Program-made: the position numbers and the translations under genes
The notes under the pieces: generated by a model
Databases searched by the model: none
The model's input: only the letters and a program-made list of their open reading frames with translations
Told to the model about the DNA's origin: nothing
From: Deltaproteobacteria bacterium UBA7527
Lineage (GTDB): Bacteria; Desulfobacterota; Syntrophorhabdia; Syntrophorhabdales; Syntrophorhabdaceae
Length of the DNA: 5,506 nucleotides
Direction: 5' to 3'
Assembly: GCA_002478225.1 (NCBI GenBank)
Contig: DLMV01000080.1
Location: 21,468 to 26,973, forward strand
Part shown: piece by piece, positions 1-5,506 of the stretch
Layout of the letters: every line of letters starts with the position of its first letter
Numbering within the stretch: the first letter of the stretch is position 1

Positions 1-95
1 TCACCACGGTTTGCTAAAGGAAAACCCGACACCGATGCCCTGCGAGACCTATCAGGGATACGCCAATTTCTACGTAACCATACAAAAACTATACA
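1..95. repeat. Left copy of a diverged ~90-bp direct repeat
   Basis: Two blocks of this stretch recur in the same order and orientation at 3201-3290. TCACCACGGT (1-10) is identical to 3201-3210. The 20-mer at 76-95 matches 3271-3290 at 19 of 20 positions. The block-to-block distance is 75 bp here and 70 bp in the right copy, and the DNA between the blocks is not clearly alike. Read on the minus strand, the conserved end is a TGTATRG heptad repeated with an 11-bp period, followed about 55 bp later by ACCGTGGTGA. The heptad part is low in complexity, so the relationship rests mostly on the two blocks occurring together. The repeat may continue left of the window. Confidence 0.5.
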
Positions 96-146
96 GTGGA
101 GGGCTTAAGCGAGCGTAAACGATCGATCAATCCCTGTAATCCCCGG

Positions 147-175
147 ATGTAAAATTTCTTACGATAGAGTATATT
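147..175 (+). promoter_or_regulatory. Possible weak promoter of the CHAT lipoprotein gene
   Basis: An AT-rich patch upstream of the gene contains TATATT at 170-175. A poor -35 candidate, ATGTAA at 147-152, lies 17 bp upstream and matches the consensus at only three of six positions. A transcript starting near 182 would have a leader of about 85 nt to the ATG at 269 and could also serve the GTG at 218. The call rests mainly on position and AT-richness. Confidence 0.22.
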
Positions 176-268
176 TATATATCGAACAGTTAACGGTCGG
201 GTTGGAGCGTCAATACCGTGAAAGAAGAAGAGAAGAAAAAAGGCCGGTTCATCGGTGAGTTGGCGGCG

Positions 269-2908
269 ATGCGCAGGATAATCTTCTGTTCTTTGACGGT
301 TTTGGTGTTTGCCGGATGCGCCTTGCCCCTCATCCCTATTCCGCTGGTACCTTATGCGCCGCACACCGCCGTTCTGACCGAGCAGGAAGAACGGCCGCTG
401 GTGGAGGCTGCCCTTTCATCCGGCACACAACGGAGCCGACAGGTACTGCTTGCAATGCGCAGCGGCGGCGCAAGGGGCTTTACTCCGAGGAAATCCGAGG
501 TTGAATTCCTCTCAGGCCTGCCGTCCGCAAAGCTGAAGACGGAACTCTCCAGCAATTATGTTCCACCTTACAGGTATGAGCCTGCCAAGGCCGGCACAAG
601 ACACTATTTCAATTTCACGGTAACCCCGGAGTTTGAGAAGGGGCTGCAGGCGTTCCTTTCCGGAAAGGGAGAAACGGCCCTCGGACATCTGGACAAGGTC
701 CTGGCAGATGAAAAGGGTGAGCCTGCCCTTCTGTGGCAGGCCTCGCACCTTCGCGTTCTGACCCTGCTCATGATAGGGCTGCCTGATCTGGCCGAGAAAG
801 AGACCGACCGTACCCAGCGCTATGAGCTTGCCGCCATGGGAAAGAACCACTGGTCGCGCGCCCTGCGCGCTGAGGTGCGCTACTGGGCGGGCGATCTGGA
901 CGGGGCATCGAAGGATGCAGCGCAGGTCATCCGCGCCCTTGGCGAGTGGCGCTTTCCTTCGACCTACTCGGTGCCTCCGATCGACCAGGTCGAACTTGCG
1001 CGCGTAACGGCAGCGCAGGCGCGTTCCGACATCGTGCTCGGTCTCGTGCTGACAGCAAAGGGACGATACAAGGAGGCCTTGCCCTGGCTGGAACTTGCCG
1101 ACCAGACTATGAACAACGTGATGTTCGTCGGTCGGCATCCCCTGTACGGACTGTACTTCCAGCCCTGGGAAGAGGTGTTCTGGGGCCGCGGCATGAGCCT
1201 CACCGCATTGGGTACCGCATTGCTCGCAATCGACGTGAACTCTGAGCGGGCGCAGACCACGTTCACCCACGCGATGGAGTACTTCGACGCCCTTGGCTCG
1301 CGCTCAGGCCGGGTCCTTATAGAAACCTTCAAGACACACGCGCTGGCTGCGGCCGGAAGACCCGACCTCGCGGAGGCCCAGGCAGGCAGGGCCCTTGAAC
1401 TTGCGGAGAAGGGAGGCTTCCTCGACTATCAATGGCGGCTGAGCGCATTACGGGGAGAATCGCTTCTTGCGCTGGGTCGATGGGATGAGGCCGAGCGCGA
1501 ATTCAGACGCGCTCAGAATGTGATCGACCTTCTGGCCGGTACGCTTGCGTTTGATGACGCCAAGGTGCAGTTCGGCATCGGCAAAGAGGCGGTAACCTAT
1601 AGTCTGGCACGCATCAACCTGCGCAAAGGAGACCTCCCGCGCCTATTCGAAGACCTCGAGCGCGGACGCGCCAGGGCATTTGTCTCATTGCTTGCAAACC
1701 GGGTAGTCGCGGCAGGTCGGCAGGAAGAGATTACCAGCCGGATCCGCACCCTCGACCGGAAGATACTTGAAGAACGCCAACGCAAAAGCGCGATCTCGAA
1801 CCGCGATCCTGTTGATGCCGGACGGGAACGGCTTCTGCTGGAGCAGCGTTTGGCCCTGGTCCGCGACCTTCGCCGGCTCGATCCCGATCTTGCAGACGCC
1901 CTGGCGGTATCGACGGTAAGCCTGGGGTCGATTCAACCGCTTCTCCCGCCGGAGACCGCCCTCGTTGTTGCATTGCCCGCCCAGGGCGATGAGCCGCTCG
2001 GTCTGCTTGTGATCACGCGAAGTGAGACAAGGCTCAAAAGGCTGTCCATCACTGCAAGGACACTCAAGCAAAGACTTGTTGTCTTTAACGCCGCAATCCC
2101 CGGACGCGACATTGATGTGCAGCGCTCAATACTGAAGGGTCTGGCCGAGGCGCTCGATCCCCGCTCATGGGGCGCATTGCGTGGTGTGTACTTTGTGCCG
2201 AGCGGAGATCTCCACTTTATCCCCTGGGGAGGACTCGATCCAGGATTCCCGATAGCAGTGCTTCCCACAGGCGGCTGGTTAGCACGCTCTTCAACTCCGC
2301 CCGCCATAACGCCTAACGCCGTTGTGGTGGGGGATCCTGCCTTTGGCGGGGTTCTGCCTCAATTGCCGGGGGCCCGTGAGGAGGCCGTTGAGGTATCCCG
2401 TTGTTACGGGACCCCGGCGCTTCTCGGCGACCGGGCCACAGAGAATGAACTGCGCAATCGGGTCGGCAGGGGTGTGGACGTCTTACATCTGGCCACCCAT
2501 GCACTCTACGATCCTGTTTACCCCCTTCAGTCTGCGCTGTTCCTCACCGACGGCCGCCGCGCCGCGCCCCTCACCGCCGAGGGGCTGTTCGAACGGCCGC
2601 TGCCTGCGCGGATGGTGGTGCTTTCTGCCTGTGAAACCGGCATGGGGCAGGTCATCGAAGGGGACGAGATGCTCGGTCTGGTGCGCAGTTTCTATCTGGG
2701 CGGCGCGCTGGCAATACTGAGCAGCCTCTGGCCGGTTGAGGACGAACCCACGCGGATCTTCATGGAGGTATTTCATGAAAAGGCTCGAAGCGGCGACTTT
2801 GGGGCAGCATGGATCGCTGCCCTGGAGGCGGTAAAGGCAAAGGGCTTCCCGCCCTCGTCCTACAGCGCCTTTGTCCTGGCCGGCTCACTCGGCGTCGGCA
2901 GCAAATGA
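269..2908 (+). CDS. TPR-CHAT domain lipoprotein, putative caspase-like cysteine peptidase
   Basis: The product is 879 residues from the ATG at 269. I chose this start because it gives a compact lipoprotein signal peptide: MRR, a hydrophobic core, and lipobox FAGC with Cys17 as lipidation site. A GTG at 218 would add 17 highly charged residues (MKEEEKKK...) before it. GGTGAG at 254-259 is a fair Shine-Dalgarno. Residues about 115-420 form TPR-like helical pairs (for example ALLALGRWDEAEREF near 400). The region near 445-480 has the ERGRAR segment commonly preceding CHAT domains. The CHAT domain covers roughly 550-876, with YFVPSGDLHFIPW near 640, HLATHALYD with the catalytic His744, and VLSACETGMG with the catalytic Cys788. 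Spacing and motifs are intact, so it is likely active. CHAT peptidases (clan CD, caspase/separase fold) usually cleave partner proteins once activated through their repeat domains. The lipobox predicts action outside the cytoplasm, at a membrane. Substrate and partner are not visible; no neighbour is co-oriented within an operon distance. Confidence 0.9.
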   Translation: MRRIIFCSLTVLVFAGCALPLIPIPLVPYAPHTAVLTEQEERPLVEAALSSGTQRSRQVLLAMRSGGARGFTPRKSEVEFLSGLPSAKLKTELSSNYVPPYRYEPAKAGTRHYFNFTVTPEFEKGLQAFLSGKGETALGHLDKVLADEKGEPALLWQASHLRVLTLLMIGLPDLAEKETDRTQRYELAAMGKNHWSRALRAEVRYWAGDLDGASKDAAQVIRALGEWRFPSTYSVPPIDQVELARVTAAQARSDIVLGLVLTAKGRYKEALPWLELADQTMNNVMFVGRHPLYGLYFQPWEEVFWGRGMSLTALGTALLAIDVNSERAQTTFTHAMEYFDALGSRSGRVLIETFKTHALAAAGRPDLAEAQAGRALELAEKGGFLDYQWRLSALRGESLLALGRWDEAEREFRRAQNVIDLLAGTLAFDDAKVQFGIGKEAVTYSLARINLRKGDLPRLFEDLERGRARAFVSLLANRVVAAGRQEEITSRIRTLDRKILEERQRKSAISNRDPVDAGRERLLLEQRLALVRDLRRLDPDLADALAVSTVSLGSIQPLLPPETALVVALPAQGDEPLGLLVITRSETRLKRLSITARTLKQRLVVFNAAIPGRDIDVQRSILKGLAEALDPRSWGALRGVYFVPSGDLHFIPWGGLDPGFPIAVLPTGGWLARSSTPPAITPNAVVVGDPAFGGVLPQLPGAREEAVEVSRCYGTPALLGDRATENELRNRVGRGVDVLHLATHALYDPVYPLQSALFLTDGRRAAPLTAEGLFERPLPARMVVLSACETGMGQVIEGDEMLGLVRSFYLGGALAILSSLWPVEDEPTRIFMEVFHEKARSGDFGAAWIAALEAVKAKGFPPSSYSAFVLAGSLGVGSK

Positions 2909-3338
2909 GACCGATACTTAAGGTATAAGAAAAGCGATTGGGCGAGGTGAGCAGGGATGAAGTGTTGCGCAGCCTTGTTTGACCGATTCTACTTCATATT
3001 TACGAATCTTGCATTCGTCTATATATGAGACGATAAAGATTACTGATTCATCAATTACGGCCTGACTGGTTTATTGCATCCATTAGTCCACCATTAGGGA
3101 CGTCCATAAATTTATAAGTAACCATTTGCTTTCCCGTGTTAATCATGAATTTTTATCTCTTTGAGTCTCAACACTTAGCAGATACCGTTTTCCATGTCAA
3201 TCACCACGGTTCGACCATACCAGCCAAATCTCCAACCACTACAATATCGAAACATAATACGACCACAGTGAACCATACAAAAACCATACAATTTTGCGGG
3301 AAGTGAAAACTACGTGATGAGCAACCTATTAATAAAAC
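2909..3338. other. AT-rich intergenic region between the CHAT gene and tRNA-Ala
   Basis: About 430 bp follow the CHAT stop codon without a convincing gene. The base composition turns clearly more AT-rich than the flanking coding DNA. It holds a 6-bp-stem inverted repeat, TCGTCT/AGACGA (3015-3020 with 3028-3033), which lacks a T-run and so is no standard terminator. It also has a doubled CCATTAG (3080-3086, 3091-3097), the palindrome ATAAATTTAT (3106-3115), and the right copy of the flanking repeat. Two small plus-strand frames (2957-3028 and 3145-3306) are open but unsupported. The segment next to the tRNA 3' end is where an integrated element's end would be expected. Confidence 0.7.
3201..3290. 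repeat. Right copy of the diverged direct repeat, beside tRNA-Ala
   Basis: This copy mirrors the left-edge repeat, with TCACCACGGT at 3201-3210 and the 20-mer at 3271-3290. On the minus strand, reading away from the tRNA, it shows TGTATGG twice at an 11-bp period, beginning 48 bp past the tRNA's CCA end, then ACCGTGGTGA about 60 bp on. Short tandem heptads between a tRNA 3' end and an integrase start are a familiar layout for P4-type tyrosine recombinases, where they act as arm-type binding sites. No integrase is present here: the first minus-strand ATG after ACCGTGGTGA meets a stop after six codons. Reading it as an integration relic is inference. Confidence 0.5.
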
Positions 3339-3414
3339 TGGTGGAGCTGAAGGGGATCGAACCCTCGACCTCTTGACTGCCAGTCAAGCACTCTCCCAAC
3401 TGAGCTACAGCCCC
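3339..3414 (-). tRNA. tRNA-Ala (anticodon GGC)
   Basis: The minus strand folds into a full 76-nt cloverleaf with an encoded CCA end. The acceptor is GGGGCTG paired with CAGCTCC, including the G3:U70 wobble that is the main alanine identity element, with discriminator A. The D arm is GCTC/GAGT. The anticodon stem CTTGA/TCAAG is perfect, with loop CTGGCAG and anticodon GGC, reading GCC and GCU. The T arm is GAGGG/CCCTT with loop TTCGATC. The gene stands alone with its own promoter. Its 3' end faces the repeat-flanked CHAT region, the usual side for element integration at a tRNA. Confidence 0.97.
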
Positions 3415-3424
3415 ACGGTCTATT

Positions 3425-3453
3425 TTTATAACAGCATACATGGCGTATGTCAA
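3425..3453 (-). promoter_or_regulatory. Promoter of tRNA-Ala
   Basis: The minus strand has a perfect -35 box TTGACA (3453-3448), a 17-bp spacer, and -10 box TATAAA (3430-3425). The -10 box ends 10 bp before the mature tRNA 5' end, so the transcript would start a few bases upstream of position 3414. This is a strong sigma-70-type promoter, as expected for a tRNA gene, and indicates transcription independent of the ligase gene upstream. Confidence 0.85.
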
Positions 3454-3469
3454 CGAACAAATACACGCC

Positions 3470-3493
3470 AAAAGCCTATGCCATGCGACAGGC
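3470..3493 (-). terminator. Possible weak terminator after the acyl-CoA ligase gene
   Basis: Immediately after the ligase stop, the minus strand reads GCCTGT, an 8-nt loop, then ATAGGC, followed by TTTT. The stem is 6 bp with one G-T pair and the T-run is short, so it would be inefficient at best. Its placement between the ligase stop and the tRNA promoter is right. Confidence 0.35.
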
Positions 3494-3494
3494 A

Positions 3495-5030
3495 TCACTT
3501 CAGGAGATGCTTCTGGATCTTGCCTGATGCGGTCTTGGGGAGCTTCTTGATGAACTCTATGTGCTTCGGGATCTTGTACCCTGCGAGCTTATCCCTGAGG
3601 AAACCTGTCACGTCGCGGGCGCTTATCCGTGCTCCATCCTTTGCCACAATATAGGCCTTGCCCACCTCGCCCCACTTTCTGTCGGGAACGCCGATAACAG
3701 CGGCGTCAACGATCGCAGGGTGATGTATGAGAACCTTCTCGACCTCGGCTGGGTAGACATTTTCCCCGCCGCTGATGAACATGTTTGTCTTTCTGTCGAC
3801 GATGTAGGTGAATCCGTCCTCGTCGATGCGCGCGAGATCACCGGTATGGAGCCAGCCATCCTTGACGATCTCCGCCGTAAGGTCCTTTCTTTTCCAGTAG
3901 CCGTTCATGACAATGGGGCCGCGGACAACGACCTCGCCGATCTCGCCGGCCTTCACGGGTCTGCCATGCTTGTTGACGATCCTTATGTCGCCATGGAATA
4001 CGGGTTTCCCTACGGAACCCATCTTTTCTCTTGCCCGGTCCGTTGAAAGCCAGAAAAGGGTCGATGCCTCGGTAAGCCCGTATATCTGCGAGATGATGAT
4101 GCCCTTTTTCTCAAAGGCCTGCAGGAGGGCGAGGGGGACCCGCTCGCCGCCTGTAAAACAGCACCGGAGGGAACTGATATCGTGATCTTCCGTTGTGCAT
4201 TGATCGAGGATGAAGCTGTAAACCGTTGCCGGCAATTCCAGCATTGTTACCCTGTATTGCTCGATCGTCTCGAGGATCTCCTGAGGGCTGAACCTCCTGC
4301 TGACGATGACGGTGCCGCCTTTATACATTACGGGGGCCATCTCCACGATGAGGCCGCCTGAGTGGAACATGGGACGCGCCACGATGACAACGTCGTCTCC
4401 GGAGAGGTTAAAACAGATCTCGGCGTTCAGTACGTTAAAGAAGGTCTTCCTGTGAGGGAGCACGGCGCCCTTCGGCAGCCCCGTTGTCCCTGACGTATAC
4501 ATGAGGATATGGGGATCGGCATCCCCGGCGGTCCATGGGAGGACCGGATCGCTGTCGGGAAATCTTTTCAAAGCACTTTCATAGTCAATGGTCCACGACG
4601 GTGTCTTTGATCGCGGCACATTTTCCCCGATCGTGCAGGATATGTTCTTTTTGACCTTGACCTTTTTTCTAAGGATCTCAGCGCTTGCCATGAACTCTGT
4701 TTCGAAGATGACCAGATCTGTGCCGCTGTCGCGCAGGATGAATTCGAGCTCGGAAGGCGTGAGCCGCCAGTTGAGGGGAACGAGGATCCCGCCGATCTTC
4801 GAGAGCGCAAAGAATATCTCGATATACTGTTTGCAGTTCCTGAGGAGGACACCGACCCTGCCGCCTTTCTTTAGACCCAGATGAAGGAAGAACCTTGAAA
4901 GCCTGTTGACGCGCCTGTTTAGCTCTCGATAGGTGTACGGCGTACTTTCTGATATGACGGCAACCTTATCAGGCTGGATCCGTGCCCACTTTTCTATCCA
5001 ATTACCGACGTTTATAAAGCTTTCATACAT
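3495..5030 (-). CDS. Acyl-CoA ligase (AMP-forming, ANL superfamily)
   Basis: The product is 511 residues, the normal length for this family of fatty-acid or aromatic-acid CoA ligases. It adenylates a carboxylic acid with ATP, then transfers the acyl group to CoA in the cytoplasm. All core motifs are visible: the phosphate-binding loop YTSGTTGLPKG at 178-188, YGLTE at 317-321, GWLHTGD with TGD at 396-398, the hinge segment from DRKTNMFISGGE at 412 on, and PKTASGKIQK at 498-507 with catalytic Lys504. The substrate cannot be read from sequence. The protein looks like the FadD13-type/medium-chain group, and aromatic acids are also possible. The start at 5030 is preferred over an in-frame TTG at 5066, because the latter lies at or upstream of the predicted transcription start. 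The gene is monocistronic, followed by tRNA-Ala, and divergent from the permease gene. A palindrome on its promoter suggests repression, plausibly relieved by an acyl-CoA or related effector. Confidence 0.93.
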   Translation of the reverse strand: MYESFINVGNWIEKWARIQPDKVAVISESTPYTYRELNRRVNRLSRFFLHLGLKKGGRVGVLLRNCKQYIEIFFALSKIGGILVPLNWRLTPSELEFILRDSGTDLVIFETEFMASAEILRKKVKVKKNISCTIGENVPRSKTPSWTIDYESALKRFPDSDPVLPWTAGDADPHILMYTSGTTGLPKGAVLPHRKTFFNVLNAEICFNLSGDDVVIVARPMFHSGGLIVEMAPVMYKGGTVIVSRRFSPQEILETIEQYRVTMLELPATVYSFILDQCTTEDHDISSLRCCFTGGERVPLALLQAFEKKGIIISQIYGLTEASTLFWLSTDRAREKMGSVGKPVFHGDIRIVNKHGRPVKAGEIGEVVVRGPIVMNGYWKRKDLTAEIVKDGWLHTGDLARIDEDGFTYIVDRKTNMFISGGENVYPAEVEKVLIHHPAIVDAAVIGVPDRKWGEVGKAYIVAKDGARISARDVTGFLRDKLAGYKIPKHIEFIKKLPKTASGKIQKHLLK

Positions 5031-5043
5031 TGTGAACCATGTA

Positions 5044-5049
5044 CCCCTC
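5044..5049 (-). promoter_or_regulatory. Ribosome binding site of the acyl-CoA ligase
   Basis: GAGGGG on the minus strand is the only good Shine-Dalgarno in the leader. It lies 13 nt before the ligase ATG at 5030, longer than optimal. It lies only 3 nt before an out-of-frame ATG at 5040, which opens a five-codon frame (MVHNV) ending at 5023 and overlapping the ligase start. The favoured start is set by frame and by the conserved beginning YESFINVGNW. Confidence 0.55.
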
Positions 5050-5056
5050 AAAAAAT

Positions 5057-5066
5057 TTGTATACAA
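5057..5066. promoter_or_regulatory. Palindromic operator candidate TTGTATACAA
   Basis: This is a perfect 10-bp palindrome, with partly symmetric A/T flanks. It begins directly after the -10 box of the ligase promoter and covers the expected transcription start near 5060, the typical position for a blocking repressor. The form TTGT-AT-ACAA is like sites bound by GntR-family (FadR subfamily) regulators, several of which control acid catabolism. That family assignment is from general knowledge, and no regulator gene is in the window. Confidence 0.5.
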
Positions 5067-5095
5067 TTTCTACACGGTCGTGCCCGGTGTGTCAA
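5067..5095 (-). promoter_or_regulatory. Promoter of the acyl-CoA ligase gene
   Basis: On the minus strand the -35 box is a perfect TTGACA (5095-5090), the spacer is 17 bp, and the -10 box is TAGAAA (5072-5067), matching consensus at four of six positions. The predicted start near 5060 gives a leader of about 30 nt containing the GAGGGG ribosome site. The weaker -10 box fits a regulated promoter. Confidence 0.65.
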
Positions 5096-5097
5096 GG

Positions 5098-5120
5098 GCA
5101 AAATGCACTGATGCATTTGC
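5098..5120. repeat. Inverted repeat upstream of the ligase -35 box
   Basis: GCAAAATGCA and TGCATTTGC form an almost perfect inverted repeat: nine pairs with one bulged A, around the 4-nt centre CTGA. It lies just upstream of the ligase -35 box and about 40 bp upstream of the permease -35 box on the other side. No T-run follows on either strand, and it lies outside both predicted transcripts, so a terminator role is unlikely. A protein-binding site is the better reading, but no known regulator's consensus was recognised. Confidence 0.45.
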
Positions 5121-5160
5121 GGTATTCAAAACGCCGTGCCGGGAATATAGTTTTCTTTTT

Positions 5161-5189
5161 TTGACAAAAATATTATAGAGTGTTATATA
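5161..5189 (+). promoter_or_regulatory. Promoter of the FecCD-family permease gene
   Basis: The -35 box TTGACA (5161-5166) is perfect, followed by a 17-bp spacer and TATATA (5184-5189), with four of six -10 matches in a very AT-rich setting. Initiation near 5196 would leave a leader of about 50 nt. A second TATAAT at 5243-5248 overlaps the start codon and cannot serve this gene. Confidence 0.65.
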
Positions 5190-5207
5190 TTTAAAAATAG
5201 TAACACT
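5179..5207. promoter_or_regulatory. NikR-like operator candidate over the permease promoter
   Basis: AGTGTTA (5179-5185) and TAACACT (5201-5207) are perfect inverted repeats separated by 15 bp. The site covers the -10 box and the expected start, ideal for repression. Written as GTGTTAT-N13-GTAACAC, it differs at one position from the GTGTTAC...GTAACAC operator that I recall for NikR in deltaproteobacteria, and its overall width is near that of the E. coli NikR site (GTATGA-N16-TCATAC). The inverted repeat is directly seen. The NikR assignment is inference from motif memory plus a downstream metal-chelate-type permease. Confidence 0.5.
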
Positions 5208-5246
5208 GTTCCATTATACTTTTTCAAGGCAAAAAAATCGATTATA

Positions 5247-5506
5247 ATGAATACAGATAAAAACACAATAAGTGATCTCTACCGGCGTTCGATCAGAAGA
5301 AAATATTACTTTTTCATTTTTTGTGCCATCATCCTGCTTGTGGCCGTCGGCTATGCTGTCGCCACGGGGTCCTACGGTCTTTCCCTCCCACGGGTGATAC
5401 GGAGCCTCTCGGGCGAAGCCGACCAGAAGGAGATGGTGGTGGTCTGGAGCATACGGCTTCCCCGCATCATTGCGGCCATATGCGCGGGATGGGGCCTCGG
5501 TCTCGC
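5247..5506 (+). CDS. FecCD-family ABC transporter permease, 3' truncated by the window
   Basis: The first 86 residues are present and the frame is open to the window end. The full family length is about 330-350 residues. A basic cytoplasmic N-terminus (RRSIRRKYY) leads into a first membrane helix at about 20-40. A loop with GSYGLSLPRVIRSL follows, then the family hallmark WSIRLPRIIAAICAGWGLGL at 67-86, which starts the second helix. Such permeases form the inner-membrane channel of importers for ferric siderophores, haem, cobalamin or nickel/cobalt complexes, paired with a periplasmic binding protein and an ATPase that should lie downstream. The ATG at 5247 is the only reasonable start. Its nearest purine-rich site (AAGG at 5226-5229) is 17 nt away, so initiation looks weak. 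The operator-like repeat on its promoter points to a metal, possibly nickel, as cargo, though the substrate is not shown by the visible residues. Confidence 0.88.
   Translation, partial: MNTDKNTISDLYRRSIRRKYYFFIFCAIILLVAVGYAVATGSYGLSLPRVIRSLSGEADQKEMVVVWSIRLPRIIAAICAGWGLGL

Noticed and set aside
218..268. GTG at 218 as start of the CHAT gene
   Set aside because: The frame is open and a weak GGAG lies upstream, but the added 17 charged residues would spoil a compact lipoprotein signal peptide that begins cleanly at 269.
89..364. Minus-strand open frame over the start of the CHAT gene
   Set aside because: It is rich in Arg with no recognisable motif and is antisense to the signal peptide region, so a shadow frame.
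2957..3028. 23-codon frame after the CHAT gene, with GAGGTGAG upstream
   Set aside because: The ribosome site is attractive, but the frame is very short and there is no other sign of coding.
3015..3033. TCGTCT/AGACGA hairpin as terminator of the CHAT gene
   Set aside because: The stem is only 6 bp with an AT-rich loop, lacks a following T-run, and lies over 100 bp past the stop.
3310..3498. Short minus-strand protein frame across the tRNA
   Set aside because: It is the familiar spurious translation through a tRNA gene (VAQLGE...GSIPFSST type) and not a protein gene.
5031..5066. TTG at 5066 as start of the acyl-CoA ligase
   Set aside because: It falls inside the operator-like palindrome at or before the predicted transcription start, and has no ribosome site. 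The conserved N-terminus begins at 5030.
5067..5246. Cobalamin or other riboswitch upstream of the FecCD permease
   Set aside because: The predicted leader is only about 50 nt and no B12-box-like sequence or large structured domain is visible.
5243..5248. TATAAT as -10 box of the permease gene
   Set aside because: It overlaps the ATG at 5247, and no downstream in-frame start with a ribosome site exists before the first membrane helix.

Overview
This window carries three protein genes and one tRNA gene. The codon use, moderate GC content, a lipoprotein with a TPR-CHAT architecture, an acyl-CoA ligase under its own regulated promoter and a FecCD-type permease together suggest a Gram-negative bacterium. 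A Desulfobacterota (deltaproteobacterial) or syntroph-like organism is my best guess, but it is an inference from gene style and not from any marker gene.

Left part (1-3338): one large plus-strand gene encodes an 879-residue lipoprotein. It has a TPR-like helical region and a complete C-terminal CHAT (caspase/separase-like) peptidase domain with the His and Cys of the catalytic dyad in place. It stands alone, with AT-rich non-coding DNA on both sides. Two diverged copies of a 90-95 bp repeat, in the same orientation, flank it: one at the very left edge and one just beyond the 3' end of a tRNA gene. This looks like cargo in, or a scar of, an element that used the tRNA as its integration site.

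Middle (3339-5095): a minus-strand tRNA-Ala(GGC) has a near-consensus sigma-70 promoter. Upstream of it, on the same strand, is a 511-residue ANL-superfamily acyl-CoA ligase with all core motifs. The ligase has a TTGACA-17-TAGAAA promoter, with the 10-bp palindrome TTGTATACAA sitting directly after the -10 box. That is the expected arrangement for a repressor-controlled gene.

Right part (5098-5506): a divergent promoter (TTGACA-17-TATATA) drives a FecCD-family ABC permease that runs off the window. A 7-bp inverted repeat, AGTGTTA-N15-TAACACT, covers the -10 box and start site. It resembles in sequence and geometry the operators I remember for the nickel repressor NikR in deltaproteobacteria, so the permease may belong to a nickel (or related metal) uptake transporter. 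The ligase and permease share a ~216-bp divergent control region, but each appears to have its own operator, so joint regulation is not implied.

The most unusual items are the extracytoplasmic CHAT peptidase between tRNA-linked repeats, and the two operator-like palindromes placed on recognisable promoters. No CRISPR array, insertion sequence with intact transposase, or riboswitch was seen.
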